The translations under genes were made by a program, and so were the position numbers. The notes below the pieces were generated by a model that was not told where the DNA came from, searched no databases, and worked only from the letters and a program-made list of their open reading frames with translations. From NCBI GenBank assembly GCA_027924585.1, contig BSBM01000050.1, positions 6,910,501 through 6,974,500 on the forward strand: a stretch of DNA of 64,000 nt, written 5' to 3'. This document shows positions 56,000-64,000 of this stretch, piece after piece. The DNA is from Larix kaempferi (taxonomy: Eukaryota; Streptophyta; Pinopsida; Pinales; Pinaceae). Positions within the stretch are counted from its first letter, which is position 1; each line of letters opens with the position of its first letter.

Positions 56000-57553
56000 A
56001 TGAACAAAGAACCTTCCAGTTATGAAGAAGCAGTGGAAAAGAAAGAATTGAAGAATGCCATGGTCGAGGAGTACCAATCGATCATGAAGAATGATGTTTG
56101 GGATGTTGTCCCAAGACCTGAGGGGAAGTCTATTGTGACTTCCAAGTGGATCTATAAGATCAAGCATGCTGTAGATGGTAGCATAGAGAAATACAAGGAA
56201 AGGTTTGTAGCTCGTGGCTTCTCTTAGAAAGAGGGAATAGACTATGAAGAGACTTTTGCTCCTGTAGCCAGATACACTTCCATCATAACAGTACTTGCTA
56301 TGGCTGCAGTGATGAAATGGAAGACACACCAGATGGATGTCAAGATAGCTTTATTGAATGGTGTCATTGAAGAGGAAGTGTATGTGGAGCAGCCACTTGG
56401 TTTTGAAACACATGACAAGGAGTCATATGTGAGCAGGTTGAAGAAATCCTTGTATGGCTTGAAGCAATCTCCTAGGACTTGGTATGGTAGGATGGACAGC
56501 TTTCTATCCAGTTTGGGTTTTACCAAGAGTAAAGCAGATTCCAACCTTTACTACAAGGTTGAGGAAGGCAATCTAGTGATAATACTTCTGTGTGTGGATG
56601 ACCTATTTGTTACAGGTGAGGATAGTTTGATTGCTGATACCAAGAGGAAGCTTGCTGCCGAGTTCGAGATGAAGGACTTGGGGATGATGCACTATTTTCT
56701 AGGCATGGAGGTGTGGCAGAGTGCAGATGGGATCTTCCTTGGACAAGGGAAGTATGTAGTAGATATCCTGAAGAGGTTCAGGATGATGGACTACAAGGCC
56801 ATGGCCACACCTATGGCATCGAACCTGAAGCTTCTGTGTGATGCTTCATCTGAGCCGGTTGATGTCACTATGTATCATCAGATGATTGGGTCCTTGATGT
56901 ACCTGACGAACACGAGACTAGATATTTGCTTTGCAGTGAACACATTGAGCTAGTTCCTGACGGATCTGAGAGGTGCTCAGCTGGTTGCTGTAAAGCATAT
57001 TCTGAGGTACCTGAAGGGTATAGTTGATTATGGGCTTAAGTATGATGTGAATCAAAATTTTAACCTACAGGGTTATGTTGATTCAAATTGGGCAGGTAGT
57101 GCTGCAGATAGGAAGAGCACTTCTGGGTGATGCTTCAGTATGGGATCATGTTTGATCTCTTGGTTTAGCAGGAAGAAGTCCTGTGTAGCACTGAGTACAG
57201 CCGAAGCAGAGTATGTTGCATCTTGTTTGTCTAGTTGTGAGGCAATATGGCTTAGGAATCTATTGTCTAATTTATTTGATCTCCCGTCAGATGCTACTGG
57301 TATCTTTTGTGACAACCAGAGTTGTGTGAAGCTATCTGAGAACACGGTGTTCCACGATAGGTCAAAGCACATTGAGATGAAATATCACTATATCAGGGAT
57401 ATGGTGCAGAGAGGAGCAGTGAAGCTCCTGTATGTTGCGACGGATGAGCAGGTTGCAGATGTATTAACGAAACCACTAGCTAGAGTGAAGTTTGAGTACT
57501 TCAAAGAGAGGCTTGGTGTTCTTCAGATTGATGACACTTCGAGGAAGAAGTGA
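56000..57553 (+). pseudogene. Element G: reverse transcriptase and RNase H
   Basis: Pieces 56000-56227, 56300-56953 and 57140-57553 all in one frame, with stops at about 56226, 56951 and 57128. RT: SKWIYKIKHAVDGSIEKYKE, QMDVKIALLNG (usual DVKTAFLNG), SLYGLKQSPRTWY and LLCVDDLFVTG, where Y of YVDD is C but both D are kept. RNase H: YVDSNWAGSAA (first D changed to N), TAEAEYVASCLSSCEAIWL (E kept) and GIFCDNQSCVKLSENTVFHDR (D kept), ending TDEQVADVLTKPLA. Confidence 0.92.
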
Positions 57554-57659
57554 TGGACACATTAGCAGGAGCCATTCCAAGCATGGTGAGAGGAGGATCC
57601 TTCCCATGGTTGTGGATGTACGCGATGGATGATGAGCATCAGGACAATGCTCCATCTAC

Positions 57660-57960
57660 TGCTTTGTATATGCATCATGTTGGATGCTGGATATGATCAG
57701 TTGGATCATGTATATGTATATGCATCATGTTGGATGCTGGATATGATCAGTTGGATCATGTATATGTATATGCATCATGTTGGATGCTGGATATGATCAG
57801 TTGGATCATGTATATGTATATGTATATGCATCATGATGGATGCTGGATATGATCAGTTGGATCATGTATATGTATATGCGTCATGTTGGATGCTTGATAT
57901 GATCAGGTGGATCATGTATTTGTGTATGTATCAGGTGGATACATTGTATGATCAGGATGA
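57660..57960. repeat. 50-bp tandem repeats in element G 3' region
   Basis: TGCATCATGTTGGATGCTGG starts at 57671, 57721 and 57771; variants start at 57827 and 57877. Units are 50 bp, one 56. The first three are nearly identical. They are followed by shorter GATCAGGTGGATCATG variants. Confidence 0.92.
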
Positions 57961-58164
57961 TCATGGATGATGAGATTCAGGATGTTGCTCCAGTTGACAT
58001 GCATCAGGACGATGCAGTGACGATGATCGGGATGATCATGTGATGATGACATGCCTCAGGACGATGCCGTGATGTTGATCAGGATGATCATGTACATCAG
58101 GATGACGTACAATGAGTATCAGGTTGATACTCTGTGGCCGTGGAAAGGTTGTGCAAATGAGCAT

Positions 58165-58690
58165 GTAATCTTGCCTTGGGAGATCTTGTAGGTCGTGCTG
58201 CGGCACATAAAGGATCCTGGGATACTCTTTCAAGGTTTTGCTCTGGGAGGACATGTAATATTTCCCTGGGAGATCTTGCCGGTCGTTTTGCAGCACATAA
58301 AGGATCCTGGGATACTCTTTCAAGGTTTTTTCCTATGGCATATAATATTTCCTTGGGAGATATGATAGGTTGAGTTGTGTGCTCGTAATTAGTCCTGGGA
58401 TGCTCTTGAGAGGTTTTGCCATGGCCACATGTAATATTTCCTTGGGAGATCTTGTCGGTCGTGCTTCGGCACATAAAGGATCCTGGGATACTCTTTTGAG
58501 GTTTTGTGGTGACATGTAATATTTCCCTGGGAGATCTTGTCGGTCGTGCTTCAGCACATAAAGGATCCTGGGATACTCTTTCGAGGTTTTATGGTGGGGT
58601 CAACATATAATATTTCCCTGGGAGATCTTACCGGTCGTGCTTAGGCACATAAAGGATTCTGGGATACTCTTTCGAGGTTTTGTTGATGCA
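58165..58690. repeat. About 88-bp tandem repeats in element G 3' region
   Basis: ACATGTAATATTTCC starts at 58251, about 58338 (decayed), 58427, 58512 and 58603. Each unit contains GGGAGATCTTGTCGGTCGTG, CACATAAAGGATCCTGGGAT and CTCTTTCGAGGTTTT. Same family of array as F 31790-32260. Confidence 0.88.
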
Positions 58691-58966
58691 CATAATAAGT
58701 CCTGGGGATTCCATAGTATGGCCAGTGATGATGAATACCTACAGGTGGTGGGCCTACATCCAACATGAAAAAGGGCTGGCTCTATAGAACTTCCTATGAC
58801 GAGCAGAATTCAGAGATAGCCCAGAGATCGAGATGCCGAGTACAACAATAGTGATGATGTTTATGCTCTATGATCCAGTGATGATGATCCAGCTCTAGAA
58901 TTGAAAGACTTGCGCCAATATGTATTGATGACCTGTGTCCAGAATACCTTCCTAGTTAAGAGGGAG

Positions 58967-59571
58967 TGTTGATGTATTTGTAACTTTGGAATATATTCTT
59001 CTATGTATTACATTTGTACTTTATTGTATATCCATTAGAGATGTTACATTCCTCTACTTGGAAGTGTCGTCATTTGTATTTAGAAGTGTCGTCATTTGTA
59101 TTGACAAGTGTCGTCATTTGTATTGATGGGTTATTAGACCGCCAGTGAGGGGTTGACCCTGATTAGGTCATGTGTTTGGGTTATTAGACTTGAGTAGCAA
59201 TTCAGCCCCAGTGAATTAATTGGCAGGTCAAGTCAAGTATAAATAAGAGGGGTGTGTCCCTCGTTCTATTCATTCACTCACTTCTCAAGCTCTCATTAGC
59301 TAAGTGAGAAAGTGGCGCACATGTGGAGGAGGAGAAGCATCTGCTAGAGACATCTTATTGGGTTTGATCCTTGTGATCTTATTATTGGGTTTATTCTATC
59401 TCTAAGGAAGTTGCGGGGTTTTTCACCTTCTTGGTTTTCCCCGGTGAAACTCTGTGTCTCTTGTGTGATTGCTATTGTGTCTATGATTGATATGCTGTAG
59501 AGATATGTTGTACATGTTATTCTCTTAGACATCCTTATGATTATGGAATGAAATTATTGAAAAAATTAACA
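58967..59571 (+). repeat. Element G 3' LTR
   Basis: 605 bp, same length as the 5' LTR, with a small number of substitutions. Confidence 0.92.
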
Positions 59572-59633
59572 ATTGGATTGTCACATGTATTAGAATCTAG
59601 TGTTGTGATTATTGTGCAATCTAAATTATAATA

Positions 59634-60535
59634 TGGTATTAGAGCCAGTCTAATGCAAAACAATTTCCATAAGGAATTTTAGAGAGTGTTGTTTGTAGGT
59701 ACATGAAGAAATGGAGAAAGAATCAACAAATGATCTAGTTCAACTTTCATCCTCTGTGGCTTCCTCTGTTTTCCATGAAGTTGTTTTTCATCAAGATAAA
59801 ATATGAGTTGCTTGCATCAATACTGTTGAAGAGAATTCCTTCAATATCTCATCATTGTTCTTCCATGATTCTTCTATTGATTTTGCTAGTGTGCGAAAGA
59901 GTGATCCCTTGTATGTTAGGAACAAGGATCAAATCTTGGAGTTGTAGCATTCACCCTCCTTATATCTATGCTTCTTATGTATTCTTATATGATTGCTAGC
60001 ACTGATTTTCAGAGTTGCACAGAATATGGAGAAGCCTTATTCATCACATTGGGACACTTGGGACTCTTGTTCCACCTTCTTGGATCTTATTACAACTCTC
60101 TTGATTCGAGGTTGATTCTTTAGGAGCCTTACGATTTGCTTGGGGTCACTTATTCTCAAGCATCTCAAGTCTCTTTTGGACTTGGCACCCTGGTTGGTTC
60201 AAAGTTCAAGTCTCAAGAGCAGCCTTCCCTCTACTATTGGTGTTACTCAGTTGCTATACATGGTTCTAGATTCCATCATGTAGTTGTACATGTACATGAT
60301 CTAGTTGAGCAAATTCCACTTCTTCCCAAGAAGAAGATTCCTCCAAAAATATTTCCATCCTCGGAGTTTCAGAGAGCATAAGTTTTGGTATCTCTTTCAT
60401 GTCCATTTTTTAGGGAGTATTTTCTCCATGTGTTTTTTCCTCTGGGCCTCAGTTTACATGGATTAATAATGTAAAGGGTGACCATAGGCCTTTGTTTCCT
60501 GGGCATTGCTCACTACCATTTTGGCTTAATGGGGG
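59634..60535 (+). other. Element H internal region, no coding motif
   Basis: 902 bp from PBS TGGTATTAGAGCC to the purine tract before the 3' LTR. The frames 59775-59999 and 60136-60381 match no retroelement protein. The latter ends with KKKIPPKIFPSSEFQRA and is too short to judge. Confidence 0.6.
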
Positions 60536-61318
60536 TGTTGGAACATATTCCCATCATTGACATGGCATGGACCTTCGAATTGTTCCTAAGTAGTTTAGAC
60601 CAAGGTTGAAACACCATTATTTGGTTCCCTATTGTCTAATTCATGTGGTGTTTCTTGCTAGTGCCTAGTTTGGTGTCTTTGACCAATAGTTTGTCCACAT
60701 TTGACCCTAGAACTATGGTAAATCCTATCTATCCCATTTTGTCTGCAAGTTTACCCAACATCCTTCATTTCAATGTGCCCTCATTAAATGCTTTATGGAG
60801 ATAAGGCACCCATCCCTTGTTTAAGGAATCGTGGTGCAATATAAGCTTGATTTGGTCTCTTTGGGTAATTAATGGCCACTAGCAATCACTCCACCACTAA
60901 TCTACTACTTTGGTCCACATATAGATTCATACTTATCCACTCAAGGCTCTCATAGGCGTTATTGATCAATTTGTGAATTCCAAGTATGAGTTGGATGGCA
61001 TTAATGTTAGTTAGTGGGGGAATTAGTCTAGGTAAGTCCTCATTATGGTGAGCTACTCAAATTGCCACTAAGTCTCTCTATTTTGCCTCTTGAGAGCATC
61101 TATATATTGTAGTCATGTTGATGAATAGTATTAGAGTGGAAAACTTCCCACTAGAGTGATTTTCCTCTAGTGTTTTGTCCAATATTTCTTCTCTACTCTT
61201 TCTATCTCTTTGTGCAAATAATTTTAAGTGAGATTGTTTTTTCTATCTAGATCTAGGTTGGATTGTCACATGTATTAGAACCTAGTGTTATGATTGTTGT
61301 GCAATCTAAATTCTAATA
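60536..61318 (+). repeat. Element H 3' LTR
   Basis: 783 bp; it matches 51627-52360 plus 59577-59633 of the split 5' LTR. It includes the intact target of G. Confidence 0.88.
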
Positions 61319-61846
61319 GATTTCTAGGTAAACCTATTGTATCTGTATATTGCAAGATCCAAATTGAGTGCCACTAGTAGAATTGGAGAAAACACAAACA
61401 ATAGTGTTTCAAATAGAAATTTCAGAACTAGACCAAGAAAATTGCACGTGGCAAGTTGTACAAGTTCAATCTCTCGAAAATGAAAAAAACAACAAGTTTT
61501 AGGAAGATTACTGTAGCGTTCTCTTGGAACATTAGAATTTGGTCAACCTTTGACATTGCAGAGAAGACATAGCGGGATACTATAGGATGAAATTTCAGAC
61601 TCAAGGTGGGTAAAATTCTAGATAATTCAGTGTAAAGGTGTACTAGAAAGACCACCTACAAACCATGGTTTTTAAAGGTATGTTGAATTTTTCATAACTT
61701 TTGATTGGAATATATGTTCTAGGTGATCTAAAAAGTGTAATAAAGAGAAACAAAATAGGAGAATTATGGGTAAATATTATCTTAGGATCACATGGAAAGT
61801 GGATCTACAAACAATTCTACACCAATTAAACCTTTAGATTCTAACC
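61319..61846 (+). other. Element I leader, right part
   Basis: Non-coding sequence between H and gag of element I. No motif seen. Confidence 0.45.
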
Positions 61847-62980
61847 ATGACTCATGGAGAAAAAGAAGAAATGTATAAATAGATATCCAATTTGGAGGAA
61901 AAAGTTAACGAATTGAGTGATTTGTCAATGGCACATGTTCAATTGGTAAACACAAAAAATGACATAGAATGTAATTTGAACTTGAATATGCAAAGATGGA
62001 AATGATGGATCAAAATGTGGAAAAGATAGCCGATAAATATGATCTTGAAGATATGAAGGGGGTAATTCTCAATGAGATGAGACTCCTATCTACCCCAAAT
62101 TAACCTTGTCAAGAAGAAGATAACAAGATCAAGTGGGTTGCGACCTAGTCTCATATTGGAAAAATTAGAAAATAATTAGATAACAAGATGTTTGAGTCCC
62201 TAACACTTGATCATTCATCATTGCCTAATCCACATCATCATGGGTTCAACTCGAGACCAATGAAATACTTCGTTCCCAAGATTGATACAAGAAATTTTGG
62301 ATGGCAATGATCCAATAACATGGATATTCCATATGGAGCAATTTTTTTATTTACACGAGATGCCAACTTTACAAAAAGTAACTATTGCATCCCTGGATTT
62401 AGAACTTGATTAATTTGTGTGATGTCAATGGCTCTCTGATAGTAAAAGGTACTATTTTATCTTGGTCTATATTTATGGATGAGTTGATAGCACATTCTGG
62501 AGATATTAAGAGAAACTCGGTCTTTATCCCATTGATAAACCTCAGGAAAAGAGGTCCATCTACAAAGCACTTAAGAACTTCCAAAAATTGAGTTTTAAAG
62601 TGAAGAACATTTTAGAGGACAATTTTTTGGATCTCTTTATGGGGGATTTAAAGGAAAGCATTGATCATGAGGTACATATATTTGAACCAAAAACATTGGA
62701 GAATGACTTTAGTTTGGAAAGGAAATTTGAAAGTAAAAATATTGCTACTAGAAGGGTTGTTGCTAACACCTATAGAGAGGCAAATGTTTCCGCCCCTAAC
62801 CTCAATCAACTTACAAGGTTGACACCTCAGTAAGTGAAGGAAAGAAGAGAAAAGGGACTATGTTTCAATTATGGCAAGAAGTACGGTAAGGGGCATAAGT
62901 ACAATGAGAAGAAATTGTTCTACATAGATTGCAAAGATGAAGAAGATCTAGAACCGGAGCAATCTCAAGAGGTATAAATA
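61847..62980 (+). pseudogene. Element I: gag
   Basis: Start MTHGEKEEMYK at 61847 with an early stop. The gag core appears as TWIFHMEQFFYLHEMPTLQK (62317-62376) and FMGDLKESIDHEVHIFEPKT in the open piece 62588-62833. The chromovirus-type finger near 62860-62930 reads GLCFNYGKKYGKGHKYNEKK, with two ligand Cys changed to Tyr. Many stops and frameshifts. Confidence 0.75.
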
Positions 62981-63340
62981 GAAGATACTACTCCAACAAT
63001 ATCTTTCCTTACACTGGTCAACATTAACACTCCTCAAACTTTCAATAGAGAAGGATATATAAAAATAAACAGGAAATGGTGTTGATTAATTTTGGTAGTA
63101 CCCATAACTTCATTAATGTCAAATTAGCCAAACTTATGAATTTATTTATATATCTAGCACTTGTGTTTTGATTAATGACAGCATATGGAGGTACCATAAA
63201 TTGTTCAGGGAAGTGCCATAGTATTAAGTTTATTATGGGGTAGTGCTTAGTGGAAATTCCAATGATTGCAATCCAAGTGGGTGGTGTTGATGTTGTATTA
63301 GGGGTAAAATAGTTACAATCATTGAGAACAATGGCTCTTA
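62981..63340 (+). pseudogene. Element I: aspartic protease
   Basis: LINFGSTHNFINVKLAKLMN (63080-63140) is the protease loop with the catalytic D read as N. The downstream part (VEIPMIAIQVGGVDVVLG) is the usual chromovirus protease C-terminus. Stops are present. Confidence 0.72.
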
Positions 63341-63499
63341 ATTTTGAGGGACTTCACGAGATACTCCTCAGAAGGCAATGAAATTGAAATCAATGGTATT
63401 ATCATTAAACCCTCTAAAGTGAGAAGCTCTAACAACATTACGAAATTTCTATAAAAGGGATACCATGGTGTAACTGTACAATTATGCTCAGTAGATGTT

Positions 63500-64000
63500 T
63501 AAGCATCTATATCCTCTGTTATAGTGGATCTCCAAAGAGTTATTGAAAATCATTTCAAGGTGTTTGGAGAGATGTCTATAGGTTTAAATCCATTTGCTAG
63601 AGATCATGACCATGTTATTCACTTTAATTGGGAAGGGTACTACCTAAATTTAGACCTTACAGGTACTCATATGCACCAAATAATGATATTGCAAATATGG
63701 TTCAAAAAATGTTAGATGCTAGCATCATTCAACCTAGCCAAAGTGATTTCTTTGCACCAATGGTGATGGTTCGAAAAGAGGAATGTTTTTAGCATATCTG
63801 ACTAGATTATAGAGAGATCAATAAGATGACCATTAAAGATATGTTTCCTATTCTTTTCATTGTTGAATTATTAGATTAATTACATGGAGAAATTTTCTTT
63901 ACCAAGTTGGATATCCATTCTAAATATAATCAAATAAAAATGAGGAAAGAAAACATTCTAAAAAATAGATTTCATAAGACGTGAAGGCCATTATGAATTT
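63500..64000 (+). pseudogene. Element I: start of reverse transcriptase, cut by window end
   Basis: The frame 63524-63715 has LQRVIENHFKVFGE and RDHDHVIHFNWEG, the segment just before chromovirus RT. Then MLDASIIQPSQS, PMVMVRKEE, DYREINKMTIKDMFPI and KLDIHSKYNQIKMR follow in the stop-broken frame, so the first catalytic D is present near 63910. Confidence 0.82.

Larger units (their letters stand above)
52361..59571 (+). mobile_element. Element G: Ty1/copia retrotransposon, nearly complete
   Basis: LTRs 52361-52965 and 58967-59571, both 605 bp. iMet PBS TGGTATCAGAGCT at 52966; purine tract AAGAGGGAG before the 3' LTR. TSD GTTGG (52356-52360) against ATTGG (59572-59576); the 3' LTR of H keeps the empty site CTAGGTTGGATTGTC near 61252. 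Gag, protease, integrase, RT and RNase H are in copia order, almost all in one frame, with a few stops and frameshifts. Same family as F, but with coding regions preserved. Confidence 0.92.
51627..61318 (+). mobile_element. Element H: non-autonomous LTR element, split by copia element G
   Basis: The 5' LTR begins TGTTGGAACATATTCC at 51627, is interrupted by G at 52361-59571, and ends at 59633. PBS TGGTATTAGAGCC at 59634; internal 902 bp; purine tract ATGGGGG; 3' LTR 60536-61318. The 5' LTR without G is about 791 bp, the 3' LTR 783 bp. The ends are TGTTGGAA and TTCTAATA, so the final CA appears as TA. A clear TSD is lacking (GTGTT against GATTT). No gag or pol motif in the internal region. Confidence 0.82.
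21930..64000 (+). mobile_element. Element I: chromovirus-like Ty3/gypsy element, split by C and H, truncated by window end
   Basis: The 5' LTR (21930-22242), iMet PBS and first leader bases lie left of element C. About 95 bp of leader (51529-51626) lies between C and H. The rest, with gag, protease and the start of RT, runs from 61319 to the window end. The unusual long finger CFNYGKKYGKGHKYNEKKLF and the protease motif FGSTHNFIN are typical of chromoviruses. All coding parts are heavily mutated. The bases ACAAG (21925-21929) are the candidate left TSD; the 3' LTR lies outside. Confidence 0.75.

Noticed and set aside
57660-57960. Regular 50-bp repeats suggestive of a CRISPR array
   Set aside because: Units are contiguous tandem copies without unique spacers and lie in the 3' region of a plant copia element.
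60136-60381. 81-codon frame in element H as a captured gene
   Set aside because: No recognisable domain, no splice structure and no second copy for comparison.

Overview
This window looks like a gene-poor stretch of a large, repeat-rich seed-plant nuclear genome. Nearly all of it can be assigned to LTR retrotransposons of the Ty3/gypsy and Ty1/copia types, inserted into one another. Gag, protease, reverse transcriptase (RT), RNase H (RNH) and integrase (INT) motifs, plant-type primer-binding sites (tRNA-iMet and tRNA-Asp) and 5-bp target-site duplications (TSDs) are visible. I found no intact host gene, rRNA, tRNA gene or CRISPR array. The species cannot be fixed from sequence; a gymnosperm or large-genome angiosperm is plausible. 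Every coding region carries stops or frameshifts except a single 842-codon RT-RNH-INT block and some shorter pieces.

Left block (1-20862). Element A is a minus-strand Ty3/gypsy element: candidate 5' LTR 19882-20862, gag about 15386-17935, protease/linker 14080-15340, and a last piece at 773-1156 after which it is truncated. Into A is inserted element B (1162-14074, minus, Athila-like Ty3/gypsy, TSD ATGGT). B has LTRs at 12693-14074 (5') and 1162-4138 (3'), gag, protease, RT, RNH, INT and an extra coiled-coil ORF between INT and the 3' LTR. The 3' LTR of B holds solo LTR S (1488-3111, TSD TAAAT); the other LTR preserves the empty site.

Right block (21930-64000 and beyond). Element I is a plus-strand chromovirus-like Ty3/gypsy element: 5' LTR 21930-22242, iMet PBS, then gag/protease/RT at 61847-64000, running off the window. 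It is split by two insertions. The first is element C (22336-51523, minus), a Tat/Athila-related Ty3/gypsy element with unusually long LTRs: after removing younger insertions both come to exactly 5306 bp, and the internal region is 6383 bp. C itself holds copia-type F (26210-33221) in its 3' LTR, and the small non-autonomous D (41127-42649) and the gag-protease-only copia-type E (44792-48439) in its 5' LTR. The second insertion into I is H (51627-61318, plus, non-autonomous LTR element), whose 5' LTR is split by copia-type G (52361-59571), a relative of F.

The most interesting system is element C. Each of its LTRs carries, in the sense of the element, a degraded ORF of about 1,090 codons: an N-terminal presumably globular region, an acidic linker with basic clusters, and a long coiled coil. 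A TATA box lies about 175 bp upstream of its start codon in both LTR copies. C also carries an extra RNase H domain between protease and RT, alongside a classical RNase H that has lost catalytic residues. B carries an analogous large coiled-coil ORF, but after integrase.

Relative ages follow from the nesting: A is older than B, which is older than S; I is older than C and H; C is older than D, E and F; H is older than G.
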